The notes under the pieces were generated by a model. That model saw nothing but the letters and a program-made list of their open reading frames with translations. It was not told the origin of the DNA and did not search any database. Shown here piece after piece: positions 1 through 13,534 of a stretch of 64,000 nucleotides of DNA (the first letter of the stretch is position 1; every line of letters begins with the position of its first letter). The stretch covers positions 6,324,001-6,388,000 of the forward strand of contig JAFEKR010000002.1 in the NCBI GenBank assembly GCA_019022495.1, written 5' to 3'. This DNA is from Epichloe hybrida. Taxonomy: Eukaryota; Ascomycota; Sordariomycetes; Hypocreales; Clavicipitaceae. The position numbers and the translations under genes are program-made.

Positions 1-79
1 AATATAAGTCTATATTATATAACTTACACTATACTTAACTAAAATAACCCTATAGTTCTAAGAGACTAATAAGTTATTA

Positions 80-291
80 TGGACTAGCCCCTAGGCGACT
101 GCGATAGGGCGTTAATATAGTATTAAGAGACTTAAGGAGAAAGGAGAAAGGGTAAGAGGCTATCCCTAGTAGTGCCCTTTATACCCCCTTAGCTACTTAT
201 ATAAGCCTCCTTTCCTTACCTTAACTACTTTTACTACTTCTCTCTCTAACTACTATATAGATAATACTTAGGCAAAGCCTAAGCCCTTATA
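80..291 (-). repeat. 3' LTR of the full-length Ty3/gypsy copy
   Basis: Same 212-bp length as the copy at 6950-7161 and the inverted copy at 8727-8938. Differences between copies are mostly transitions. The element's coding sense is minus, so this left-hand copy is the 3' LTR. Confidence 0.82.
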
Positions 292-3200
292 TATACCCTT
301 ACTTAGGCATGTCTAATAAGTCCCCTTTTTAGGATAGTCCTATAAATTATCCTATAGGTTATTAATCCTATTCCCTGCTTATTATTATTAGATATATAAT
401 GTATTTACCTTGCTAGCTATTACATAGTAATAGTAACTACCTTACTTCTATGCCTTGGTTTTACAGTGCGTGTAATATGTTTACCTTACTAACCTATTAT
501 TTATTATAGTCTCTAGCCCTGCCCTTACTAGTTTATTAATTACCTAATATAGGTTTAAAACTATATATAAATATTTTACTTAGTTTCTTTTTTATATCTT
601 ACCTTCCCTTATATAACACTATCCCTATACTATTATAATTCTATTATACCTTTCTCTTTATCCTATTAAAACCTCCTTCTTAAATAATTATTCTCCTATT
701 AGAATATGCCTTATAATCTATTTAACTCTCCTTTACCTCTAGCTACTTTTACTATACCTTTAGCTTATTCTATTAGTAAGTTTCTTATAGAGAGTAACTT
801 AGATAATAACTAATTTACTACTCCTTAATTAGTCTAGCACCCTTATAGGCTATATGTAAAATAAGCCCTTACTACTAGTGTTCTAGAATATTATTTACCT
901 AAATCTAGAGAATTATGCTCTTTATATTAGAAGTAATACCTTTCCTATATATAGTATACTAGGCTTTTATTTACTAACCCTTATCTTTATTATATACTAA
1001 AGGATATTAAGGCAAAGATTACTATAGGTATATATATTATTAAACCTAGAGTCCCTAAAACTTTAGATATAAAAAAGAAAATACCTATACTATCCTAAAG
1101 GTATTACTACCTTATTAGTTAGTAAAACTCTCTCCTTACCTAGGCTTAGTTTAATCTAGCTTCTATTTAGTTAGCCCTTAAGGCATCCCTTATTACTAAT
1201 ATTACTATAATAAATATAACTAGTCTTAAAGTTACCCCTTTTATTAGCACTAGCCCTTTAGCTAGCTATAGTATAGCTTACTTTATATAGTAAGCTATAA
1301 GCATTTTATTCTAATAGAACTAATAAGTTATTAGCGGACTAACTGTAATATATAAAGAGATATATAATTAGTTTACTATACTTCTCTAAGCTTTAATGCC
1401 TTATTACTAGGATAAAATCTAGTAATATATTTAAATCACTAGGTTAAGTAATAAATCTCCTTCTTATTACTACTAGTAACTTTTATGCCTTCTCTTTATA
1501 ATAAGTCTAACTTATAATTATATCCCTAGAGCCTTAGAAGCTAGCTATTCTCTAGCTAGAAATAATACTCCTCCCCCCCTTAGTTATCTTTCTCTTACTT
1601 ATTACTTACTTACTAGGTCTTCTATTATACTCTCTCTTATATATACTCTATATACTAACCTTATTTATACTATCTAGGTCCTAGGTTATGCCTAAGGTAA
1701 ATAAGGTAAATAACTTATTATACTATAACTATTACCTAGTAATAATAATACTATAGCTATAGTAGTAGTAATATAACTCTAGATAAAGGTAGCGTGTACT
1801 TATTTATCTTCTCCTAGTAATTTAGGTAATAACTTAATAGATAATTATCCTTATTAAGTAATAGTAGTAAAAAGCAGTGATTTAGTGCCTTAGGTGCTTA
1901 TAGGAGTCCTTATAAGTATATAAGTCTTTTAAAATTAATTTAGTTTATTATTATATTATATATCTCCTTATTTTAGCTTAAACTTATTAAGGGCCTATGT
2001 TTATATTATATTCTCTAATAGTTCCTATGTAGGCTATATATAACTTACTTACTTAATAAGTATATTATATCTTTTACCTTAGCCTAGGGCATTCTAAGCC
2101 ACTAGGATTTGCTTAACCTAATATTCCTTAATAAGTTTATTATTACCTTTTATAAGGACTTATTCTAGTCCTAGATAGGAGTCCTAGAGCTTCTAACTAG
2201 GGAGAGGGTTTTTTATAGTGTATTTAATAAGGTCTACGTAAAATACTAGGTAAATACCTCTTAGGATATTAAGCTATACTATAAGTAATATTAGGACTTC
2301 TATAACTATATACTTTACTACTACTTAATTAAGTTTCTATAAAAGGTAGTTAGTTTTAATGTTTTTAAGTAAAAGCTATACCTTATCTCTAACCTAAAAC
2401 TATTTTACTAGCTAATATAAAGTAAATATAGCGTCCTATTACCTTTATTATATATAGGCTATTATAGCTTATACTAGATAAGTACTCTCCTAAAGGTGCT
2501 TAAAAAACTATATTACTTACCTCTTTAGTATTATTATAAAAGCAAATATATTTAGTAGTGCCTAGACTAGCTCTAGGTTATAGCTATATAGTAGCTTATT
2601 TAAGCTAACTCCTATTATAAAAGATAGCCTATTATTAATTATAAGCTAGTAAGTAGCTAGATATTCTAGCTAGTTAAACTATAAGAAGGAGACTATAATA
2701 TATAGTATTACTTATACCTCTTAGTTTACTTACTTTATATTACTATTAGTCTATAGGTAGTATAATATAAAAAGTAACTAATTAATCCTAACTAAGGAGC
2801 ATAATATTATCTAAAACTTTCCTAACTAATTTAAACTATAATCTATAATAATTAATTAAGGAAACCCCCTAAACTACTACTAAACTATTTTAAACCTCTT
2901 TATATATTCCTTAGCTTCTATAGAAGTTATAGCCTTAAGCTAGATAAATTTAGAGAGTTAATCTATAATAACCATTAGGTATTATAGCTTTTCTAGGGAT
3001 AGTACTAGTAAGTTTATTATAAAGTTAATAGAGATCTATAACTAAAACTAGTTAGGGATAGGTACAGGCTTTAGTAAGCCCTAGCGTTATTAATAGCTCT
3101 TATAATTACTATAGTAGTAATAGTTATAAACAAACCTAGTGATATCTTATAATATACTATCCTAGTAAAACTACTATTATAAGATTTAGAACGTGGTATT

Positions 3201-6200
3201 ATAGCCTAGGTGCCTTATTACTAGCAAATTATAGTATTACTATATTAGGGTTATTATAAGAGTCTCCTATGCTAGGACCTAGGTATAGCCCCTAAACTAA
3301 AGTGCCTTATAAGCGCTTATAGAATAATTTATTACTTATTCTCTTATAAGTGCCTTAATAGGAAACCTTTAGGCCCTTTCCTAGATAGCCCTTAATTAAA
3401 TACTATACATAGGGTTAGAGATAATAGCCTAGTCCTATAAGGTCTAAAGGTATTTAGTAGTAAAGAGAACCTTACTAGCTAGTAATAATACTATGCTACT
3501 ATTATCTTACTATTTATCTAGTATTAGTAAGAGCTATATAATAGTAATAGGTTATAGGATATATCCTATTCTAGAGGTTACCTTTTCCTAGTCCTATTCT
3601 CTTTAAGAAAGAGTATTAAGCCACTATGCTTATATACTAGGTCTATACTAAAGGTAAAAATTAAATAGCGTAAGTGTATTTACTTATTAAGCTTACTATT
3701 CTAATATTAACTAGGGAGTTATAAAGTACTCTAGGTTCTTATAGTCTATATAGATTATAAATAGACTAGAAACGCCCTATAGCTTAGCTAACTATGCCTT
3801 AAGGCATAAGATAATAGCTAATAATTCCTTATTATAAATTATATAGTTCTTTTATAAGGTTATAAGGCTAGTAAAGTAATAGGTAACTAGGTATATAATA
3901 CTATCCTAGCCTTACTAGGAAAGGCATTCTCTAATAGCTATTTCTAAATAATTAGCTTTTACTACTATAAGGAGATCTAGGTCTTATTATACTAGTACTA
4001 GGTTGTGATAAAGGTGTCTTTTAGCCTATTAAAGGCATTATTCTCTTTAAGTCCCTATTAGAAAGGGATATTTCTTTTAGTTAATTATATTAGCAGCGCT
4101 ACTAGTTTTAAAAAGTTACTAATAAAGTTATAATAGAAGTTAGTAAACCCTAGGAAGCTATAAACCCCCTAAAGTTTTATTAGGGCTACTTACTCCCTAA
4201 TAGCTATAACCTTTGCTAGGTCTAGATAAATAAAATAACTTACTATAATGATATATCCTAGGTATTAAACTTCCTTTACTATAAATATAGACTTATTAAG
4301 GTCTAAGTATAAACCTATAGCCCTTAGGAAGCCTAATATTAACTAAACCTTAGCTATATAGTCTTTCCTTAATCCCCCTAAGTAAACTAAGATATTATCT
4401 AAGTATACTATAATAAAGTCCCCTAATATATCCCCTAAGGACTTATTAATATAATATTAGAATATTACTAGTGTGCTAGCTAGGCTAAAGGGGTAAACTA
4501 GCTACTTAAATAGCCTAAACCTAGTTTAAAACGTAGTTAAGTGCTCCTAGCCCTTAGTAATCTATAGCTTATAAAATACTATATAAATATTTATCTTTAT
4601 AAACTAGTATGCCTAGGATAAGGAATAGAGTGTTTTCTTAATTAATAGGAGAGAATAGTAATCCTATGCTATTATCTTATTAAAAGCGTGGTAGTTTATA
4701 TAAAAACGCTAACCTCTATTAGCCTTTTTAATAAGGAGAACTAGAGCTATAGCTAATAATAAGCTAGCATAGATCTAACCCTTATTTATTAAGTCTATAA
4801 TCTAGTGTTTAACCTCTAGAAGCTAGTTCCTTAGTATATTATATAGTAATCCCTAAGGGAGCGTTAGTTTAAACCTATCCTAATTCTTATGTAAGCATAT
4901 ATAGTAATTAAGGGACTCCTAATAAGGAAGTAAGCTATTAGCTCTAGCCTTATTAAAAAGGTCTGTAAAGTTAGCTAACTCCTTAGGTAATATTAATATA
5001 TCTAGGCTATTAGGTTTTGTCTTAGGCACTATAATCTATAGTACTGTTATTATCTTCCTAAGGCTTATAGTAATAAATATTATAAAAGTGTCCTTCCTAT
5101 AGTATACCTAGCGCGCTTCTATAGTATATAAGGACCTAATAATCCCTTATACTAGAGTCTTTACCTTATATATAAAGGCTTTAGAGATATATAAGCCCTT
5201 TACTACTCTAATAACTAATTGCTATTTTGCTATATAAATAACCATATTATAATATTCTAGCTATAGTATCCTAAGTATAATATCTTATATAAGGCCTAGG
5301 ATAATATATAAATACACTAATAACTCCTAGCTATTAATATCTATTTTAGTGCGTACTATATAGGTAATTAAGGAAGTATTCTCTTATACTCTCTTTCCCT
5401 TTTTTTTTATTTTTACTATAGTCTAAATATACTTTCTCTTTAGTAACTATATAAGCTCTAGGCTAAACTATTTTACTACTAACTTACTTATAGTATTATA
5501 ATAATTATAACTATAATTAATCTAGATATTAATATAATAATATATATTAAAGAGTATAGAAATTAAGAATAGTAGTTAGTCTATATATTATACTATATCT
5601 TACTCTAACTTTATATAGCTTAAATAGTTATCCTATATTATAGTATATAGTTAGCCTTCTTACCCTTATATAAGACTTTACTTAAGGGCTACTTATTTTC
5701 TATAAGGGGAATATTTACCTCCTTATTTATGCTTTTCTTATTTTCTTTATATAAGTTAATACTAACCTATAGGTAATAGGGTAGGAGAAAGGTACACTCC
5801 TAAATATAATAGTCCTTAGATTTATATTATAAGTAGTATTTTTTCTAATAGTGTTTAGCTAACTTTACTTCTAATACTTATTTAGCCTATTATATATTTA
5901 TAGTAAGCTTTAGACTTTTCTTCTTCTTAACTAGCTTATTTTATTTTCCTAATTAAGTCCTTACTATACGCACCTTAGTTATTAGTATATTACCCTTATA
6001 ATTAGTCTAAGGTATAGGTTTAGCTAGCTATAGTTTATATTAGGACTAGTACTTATTCTCTATAGTAAGGGCCTTAATATTAACTATAATCTTATAATAC
6101 TATATAATAGCTATATACTATATACTCTAGCTAATACCCTAGCTTATACTAATTTCTCTTAAATACTTATTAAGCGCTTATTAAAGCTTTACTAGCTTTA

Positions 6201-6949
6201 TATTATTCCCTTAATAATCCCCTCTTACTAATAAGAGCTTCTTTATAAAGTAAATAAAGAATATAAAAAATAGCTCCCCTAGGCCTTATTTTATCTAGTT
6301 AAGTTCTATAAGAGCTATCTCTTACCTATATAAATTAAAGAATCTAGACCTAAGGTATTCTAGGAATTTAGCTAGGTTAAAATTATAAATACTACCTTAT
6401 TTAAAGAAAGTAACTACCTAGGACTAGACTTTAGAGAATAGGTTTTAGTAAATAAATATTTACTTATTCTTATTAGTTTTAATAAAGTCCTTATTTACCT
6501 ATAGCTTATATTTTATTAGGAACCTTTATATAGTAAATAAGGCCTTATTACTATTATATAAGTTACCTATAGGGATAGGTTTTTATTTTACCCTAGGTAT
6601 AGTTAAGACTAGGTTAAAGGTAAGAGGTAAAGTAAGGTTTACTATTAGGGTATTAAGCTAGGCTATAATAAGTAGTTAGGTTAAGGGTCCTATAGTGTTT
6701 ATAGCTACTTATTATTAAAGGTATATAAGTTTTACTATTTACTTATTAAGTATAAGTTAAAGTGTCTTAAATTAGGCTTATTAAGCTACTAGTAGTGCTA
6801 TAGTATTAGATAGGGGAGTTATTATCCCCTAGCTAGGTTAGTCTTATAGTTAGAGTGTGTTTACTATATTTATTAATATATCTATTAGTGTTTTTATTAT
6901 ATCTTTTAGTAGTTATTAAAAAGGACTAAAGGAAGTCTCTTAATTATTA

Positions 6950-7161
6950 TAGACTAGCCCCTAAGTAACTATAATAGAGTATTAATATAGTATTAAGAGA
7001 CTTAAGGAAAAAGGAAAAAGAGTAAGAGGCTATTCCTAGTAGTGCCCCTTATACCCCCTTAGCTACTTATATAAGCCTCCTTTCCTTACCCTAACTACTT
7101 TTACCACTCCCCTCTCTCACTGCTATACGGACAATGCTTAGGCAAAGCCCAAGCCCTTACA
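6950..7161 (-). repeat. 5' LTR of the full-length Ty3/gypsy copy
   Basis: Direct repeat of 80-291. On the plus strand it ends CCCTTACA, the complement of the TGTAAGGG start. Interior sequence shared with the second element (8939 onward) begins immediately to its left, which places the 5' LTR here. Confidence 0.82.
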
Positions 7162-8726
7162 TAAGTATTATATAATTCTTTTTTCTATTATATAGTAAAG
7201 CCTTTTCTTATAAGTCTAAAAGAATTTAATATATATAAAATAGACTAATATAATACTAGTTACTAAAATAGTATAATTAATTAAAAGTAATTATAAGTTT
7301 AAGGCTAATTTAGCTATTATTAAACTACTATAATAGTTCTCTTAGTCTAAGAGAGCTAATTTCTCTATAATATAAGCTTAGCTAGACTACTACTAGAACC
7401 TTTAAAACTAAATCTATAATATTAAAAAGATCCCTAATATTATCTACATATTATAAACTATTAAAGTAATTAAAGGCTTAATACCTAATATTTATAATAC
7501 TTAGAAAATTAAGGGATTCTTTAAATTAAAGCTTATAAAAGAGAGTATGCTTACTTACTTTATATATAAAGCTAATAAACCTTAGAAGGACTAAAAGGTT
7601 AACTATATAACCTAATGAAAGAATAATAAGAATAATACTAATATAAAAGGTAAAGGTAAAGCTTTAATAAAGAAAAACAAAACCTCTAAGACTATTAAGC
7701 TAGATTATAGTTATTTAATCTCTCCTAAATAACTAATTTATTTAAAAGATAATTATTAGAAACTTTATCTAGAGAAAAGGCCTAATTTAATAAAGAAAAA
7801 AGGTAACTTAACTATAACTATTACTACTACCTTTCCTAATATTATTACTATAGGAAATAACCTCTCTCTTATAGTAATTAACTAAGACTATTTCTTTTAA
7901 ATAATAGTAAATTACCTTATAAAGAAGGACTATATTCTTAACTTTAGATATAATACTTATATATTTAATATAACTAAATAGTTTACTTATTTAAATACTA
8001 ATATAGTTACTAAACTAATAATATTAAGTAATAGAGAATAACTTAATATTAAAGGTATTAATAATATTAAACTCCCTATTAGTAAAGGCTATCTAGAACT
8101 CTCTAATGCTTAATAAGCACTAAAGGCTAAAGTTAATATAATTTCTCTAGGACTTCTTAAGTAAGGAGATATTATTATAAATAGATTTAAAGATTAATTA
8201 ATCTTAAAGTTTATAGGTAATATTATTACTTCTTATAACTAGAAGTCTAATGTTTTAATATTAATTCTTAAGGAGAAAAAACCCTAATTTAACTTTATAG
8301 CCTTATTAAGTAAATCTATTACTAAGAAAGTAAAATTTAGCCTCTTATATAAGAGACTTAAGTATATAAGGAAAGAATAAATTATACTAGCCTATAAAGA
8401 AGTAAGAATTATAATTAACCTTACTTCCTTAATTAATTTTTAGTGTTTAGCTTGCCTTTTATTAAAGGTCTCTGAGATAATTTATTAAGAGAACTTGAAT
8501 AATATAATTACTTTTCTTTCTTATATATTCTAGGACTTTATTAAATATAAGCCTAAAGGCTTTAAGGGAAAGAAGTATATATTATATATAATTAACGCTT
8601 ATACATGCTTTTACTAGGTCATCCTAACTATTAATAAAGCTAGTGTAGTTAAAGTAATTTAAGCTTAGAAAACTACTATTAAGAATATAAGTAATAGTTT
8701 TACTATTAAATGCTTTTATATAGATA
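7162..8726 (+). mobile_element. Ty1/copia retrotransposon relic (gag, protease, start of integrase)
   Basis: Read on the plus strand with TAG/TAA taken as mutated glutamine codons, this stretch gives a copia-like gag. A decayed zinc knuckle follows near 7690-7780, with expected Cys positions now Tyr. Then comes a protease-like block near 7920-7960, where the expected DSG catalytic triplet is destroyed. At about 8440-8726 there is a gag-pre-integrase/integrase segment containing CLACLL and KPKGFKGKKY. The integrase core stops abruptly where the next element's LTR begins (8727), so the relic was split by that insertion. Non-functional. Confidence 0.7.
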
Positions 8727-8938
8727 TGTAAGGGCTTAGGCTTTGCCTAAGCATTGTTTGTATAGTAGTTAGAGAGAGGAGTGGTAAAAGTAGTTAGGGT
8801 AAGGAAAGGAGGCTTATATAAGTAGCTAAGGGGGTATAAGAGGCACTACTAGGGATAGCCTCTTACCCTTTCTCCTTTCTCCTTAAGTCTCTTAATACTA
8901 TATTAATGCCTTATTATAGTTACCTAAGGGCTAGTCTA
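8727..8938 (+). repeat. 5' LTR of the truncated Ty3/gypsy copy
   Basis: Inverted copy of 80-291 and 6950-7161, identical in length (212 bp). It begins TGTAAGGGC and ends CTAGTCTA, where the terminal CA has become TA. Confidence 0.82.
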
Positions 8939-11900
8939 TAATAATTAAGAGACTTCCTTTAGTCTTTTATAATAACTACTAAAAGATATAATAGAAACAC
9001 TAATAAATGCATTAATAGATATAGTAAACACGCTTTAACTATAAGTCTAACCTAGCTAGGGGATAATAACTCCCCTATTTAATGCTATAGCACTACTAGT
9101 AGCTTAATAAGCCTAATTTAAGACACTTTAACTTATACTTAATAAGTAAATAGTAAAGCTTATATACATTTAATAATAAGTAGCTATAAATACTATAGGA
9201 CCTTTAACTTAACTACCTATTATAGCTTAACCTAGTGCCCTAATAGTTAACCTTACTTTACCTTTTACCTTTAACCTAGTTTTAACTATACCTAAGGTAA
9301 AATAAAAACCTATCCTTATAGGTAACTTATATAATAGTAATAAGGCCTTATTTACTATATAAAGGTTTCTAATAGAATATAAGCTATAGGTAAATAAGGA
9401 CTTTATTAAAACTAATAAAAATAGGTAAATATTTATTTACTAGAACTTATCCTTTAAAGTCTAGTCCTAGGTAGTTACTTTCTTTAAATAAGGTAGTATT
9501 TATAATTTTAACCTAGCTAAATTCCTAGAATACCTTAGGTCTATATTCTCTAATTTATATAAATAGGAGATAGCCCTTATAAAGCTTAACTAGATAAAAT
9601 AAGGCCTAAGGGAGCTATTTTCTATGTTTTTTATTTACTTTATAAAGAAGCTCTTATTAGTAAGAGGGGATTATTAGGGGGATAATATAAAGCTAGTAAA
9701 GCTTTAATAAGCGCTTAATAAGTGTTTAAAAGAAATTAGTATAAGCTAAGGTATTAGCTAAAGTATATGGCATATAGCTATTATATAGTATTATAAGATT
9801 ATAGTTAATATTAAGGCCCTTACTATAGAGAATAAGTACTAGTCCTAATGTAAACTATAGCTAGCTAAACCTATACCTTAGACTAATTATAAGGGTAATA
9901 TACTAATAACTAGGGTATATATAGTAAGGACTTAATTAGGAAAATAAAATAAGCTAGTTAAGAAGGAAAAGAGTCTAAAGCTTACTATAAATATATAATA
10001 GGCTAAATAGGTATTAGAAGTAAAGTTAGCTAAACACTATTAAAAGGGATACTACCTATAATATAAATCTAAGGATTAATATATTTAAGAGTGTACCTTT
10101 CTCCTACCCTATTACCTATAGGTTAGTATTAACTTATATAAAGTAAATAAGAAAAGCATAAATAAAAAGGTAAATATTCCCCTTATAGAAAATAAGTAGC
10201 CCCTAAGTAAAGTCTTATATAGAGGTAAGGAAACTAACTATATACTATAATATAAGATAACTATTTAAGCTATATAAAGTTAAAGTAAGATATAGTATAA
10301 TATATAGACTAACTACTATTCTTAATTCCTATACTCTTTAATATATATTATTATATTAATATCTAGATTAATTATAGTTATAATTATTATAATGCTATAA
10401 GTAAGTTAGTAGTAAAATAGTTTAGCCTAGAGCTTATATATTTATTAAAGAGAAAGTGTGTTTAGACTATAGTAAAAATAGAAAGAAAGGGAAAAAGAGT
10501 ATAGGAGAATACTTCCTTAATTACCTATATAGTATGTACTAGAATAGATATTAATAGCTAGGAGTTATTAGTGTATTTATATATTATCCTAGGCCTTATA
10601 TAAGACATTATACTTAGGATACTATAGCTAGAATATTATAATATAGTTATTTATATAGTAAAATAGTAATTAGTTATTAGAGTAATAAAGGGCTTATATA
10701 TCTCTAAAGCCTTTATATATAGGGTAAAGACTCTAGTATAAGGGATTATTAAGTTCTTATATACTATAAGAAGGACACTTTTATAATATTTATTACTATA
10801 AGCCTTAGGGAGATAATAATAGTACTATAGATTATAGTACCTAGGATAAAGCCTAATAGCCTAGATATATTAATATTACCTAAGGAGTTAGCTAACTTTA
10901 TAGACCTTTTTAATAAGGCTAGAGCTAATAGCCTACCCCCTTATTAGGGGTCCCTTAATTACTATATATACTTATATAAGAATTAGGATAAGTCTAAACT
11001 AATGCTCCCTTAGGGACTACTATATAATATACTAAGGGACTAGCTTCTAAAGGTTAGGCGCTAGATTATAGACTTAATAGATAAGGGTTAGATCTATACT
11101 AGCTTATTATTAGCTATAGCTCTAGTCTTTCTTATTAAAAAGGCTAATAAGGGGTAGCGTTTTTACGTGGATTACTACGCTCTTAATAAGATAATAGTAT
11201 AGGATTACTATTCTCTCCTATTAATTAAGAAAACACTCTATTCCTTATTCTAAGTATACTAGTTTATAAAGGTAAATATTTATATAGTGTTTTATAAGCT
11301 ATAGATTACTAAGGGCTAGGAGCACCTTATAGCGTTTTAAACTAGGTTTAGGCTATTTAAGTAACTAGTTTGCCCCTTTAGCCTAGCTAGCGCACTAGTA
11401 ATATTCTAATATTATATTAATAAGTCCTTAGGGAATGTATTAAGGGATTTTATTATAGTATATTTAGATAATATCTTAGTTTACTTAGGGGGATTAAGAA
11501 AAGACTATATAGCTAAGGTCTAGTTAATATTAGGCTACTTAAGGGCTATAGGTTTATACTTAGACCTTAATAAGTCTATATTTATAATAAAGGAGGTTTA
11601 ATACCTAGGATATATTATTATAGTAAGTTATTTTATTTACTTAGACTTAGCAAAGGTTATAGCTATTAGGGAGTAAGTAGCTTTAATAAAACTTTAGGGA
11701 GTCTAGCTTCCTAGGGTTTACTAACTTTTACTATAACTTTATTAGTAACTTTTCTAAACTAGTAGTATTACTAATATAATTAACTAAGAGAAATGTCCCT
11801 TTTTAATAGGGACCTAAAAAGAATAATGCCTTTAATAGGCTAAAAGACACCTTTATTATATACCTAGTACTAGCATAATAGGACTTAGATCTCCCTATAG

Positions 11901-12604
11901 TAGTAAAAGCTAATTATTTAGGAATAGCTATTAGAGAATACCTTTCCTAGTAAGGCTAGGATAGCATTATATACCTAGTTACCTACTACTCCGCTAGCCT
12001 TATAACCTTATAAAAGAACTATATAATTTATAATAAGGAATTATTAGCTATTATCTTATACCTTAAGGCATAGTTAGCTAAGCTATAAGGCATTTCTAGT
12101 CTATTTATAATTTATATAGACTATAAGAACTTAAAGTACTTTATAACTCCCTAGTTAATATTAGAGTAGTAAGCTTAATAAGTAAACACACTTATACTAT
12201 TTAATTTTTACCTTTAGTATAAACCTAGTATATAAGTATAGTAGCCTAATACTCTTTCTTAAAGGGAGTAAGACTAGGAAGAGGTAACCTCTAGAATAGG
12301 ATATATTCTATAATCTATTACTATTATATAGCTCTTACTAACACTAGATAAATAGTAAGATAATAGTAGTATAGTATTACTACTAGCTAGTAAGGTTCTC
12401 TTTACTACTAAATACCTTTAGACCTTATAGGACTAGGCTATTATCTCTAACCTTACGTATAGTATTTAATTAAGGGCTATCTAGGAAAGGGCCTAGAGGT
12501 TTTCTATTAAGGCACTTATAAGAGAGTAAGTAGTAGATTATTTTATAAGCACTTATAAGGCGCTCTAGTTTAGGGGCTATACCTAGGTCTTAGTATAGGA
12601 GTAA
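8727..12604 (+). mobile_element. Second Ty3/gypsy copy, 3'-truncated, inverted relative to the first
   Basis: A 212-bp 5' LTR (8727-8938, TGTAAGGGC start) is followed by interior sequence that is the reverse complement of the first element up to about its position 3270. Reverse transcriptase is legible at about 11.1-11.65 kb, with a YLDN active-site segment near 11458-11484. Similarity ends at about 12604, before the integrase core, and no 3' LTR is present. Stops again fit CAG/CAA to TAG/TAA changes. It sits inside the copia relic and is therefore younger than it. Confidence 0.8.
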
Positions 12605-13534
12605 TTAAATTAATTAAATTAATAAAAGAAATATAAAATAATTCCTAATAATAGTAAATAAAATAATTAGAAGGTTTTTCTTAAAGTTATATTAGTAAAA
12701 TAAAGTAATAAGTATAATAGTATTATTAAAAAGTTATAATATTATATATAACACTAGTTATAGTAAAATGTTTAAAATAATATAATATTATAAATTATAT
12801 AACTAATTAGATAAAATAGCTAATAATAAAAGGTTTCTATTAACTAATTCTCTTTTAATCCTAATAATAACCTTAGCTAATAAAAAGTCCTACTTTTTTT
12901 TTTTACCTAACAATACATTTGTATTGTTTATAGTTAGTGTAGTTACTACACTAACTATACTACAAAATAATTTGTATTTAATATAATACAATATAATAAA
13001 TACAAATTTTTTTAAATACAATACAAATACAAATTTTTCCGAAAAAATACAATAAATACAATACAAACAATACTTTGTAGAGCACAGACTGAAAGAATAC
13101 AACTATCATTATCCCCATCATTTTTGGTATCACTTCAGGATGCGGGATGCGGGATGCGGTAGGGAATCTGCATCAACAAACGAAGAGAGGATGACGAAGG
13201 TGATGCCTCAGATCTGAGGCTGCCATGTGAGGCTGCCATATCCTCAACAACTGACAAAGCAGATCGAGAACCGATGCAACAAACCGTAATTTCCGTGGCC
13301 AAAGGCGCGACGCATACCGCAAAGAGAGGGTAAACTTTTTGTCTGCGCGTCAGGATAATCGACGATGCAGTAGAAGTTTTAATAAAGCAGCCCGCGACGT
13401 GGAGAATCAGCAAAAAAAAAAAAAAGCTTTTTGGGTCAATCTTTGCGCAACTGGCCAGGTAAAAAAAGACACATTGCTAAACTAACTGGCAGCCGGGAAC
13501 GGCACAAAGCGTAAAGAGCGGGAGAGAAAGAGTC
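12605..13534. other. Boundary between AT-rich repeats and gene island; no gene seen
   Basis: Up to about 13080 the DNA is AT-rich simple sequence, including many ATACAAA-type repeats at 12970-13070. Composition then becomes balanced within a few tens of bases. A short GGGATGC tandem run lies near 13139-13160. No reading frame here resembles a protein I recognise. Confidence 0.6.

Larger units (their letters stand above)
80..7161 (-). mobile_element. Full-length RIP-degenerated Ty3/gypsy LTR retrotransposon
   Basis: Two 212-bp direct repeats (80-291 and 6950-7161) bound about 6.7 kb of interior. Sense is minus. In that sense each LTR starts TGTAAGGGC and ends CTAGTCCA, with C-to-T/G-to-A decay. 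The minus-strand interior still shows degenerate reverse transcriptase at about 4.2-4.9 kb, including a YLDN-type active-site segment near 4381-4421. Further on, near 2997-3085, there is a motif typical of the Ty3 integrase start, readable as PVPIPN followed by ISINFI. The order RT then integrase is the Ty3/gypsy order. There is no open frame: stops are TAG/TAA where CAG/CAA is expected, as RIP produces. I saw no clean target-site duplication. Confidence 0.85.

Noticed and set aside
80..7161. Search for a target-site duplication around the full-length Ty3/gypsy copy
   Set aside because: Flanking pentamers (TATTA on the left, TAAGT on the right) do not match; RIP or rearrangement has probably erased it, so none is claimed.
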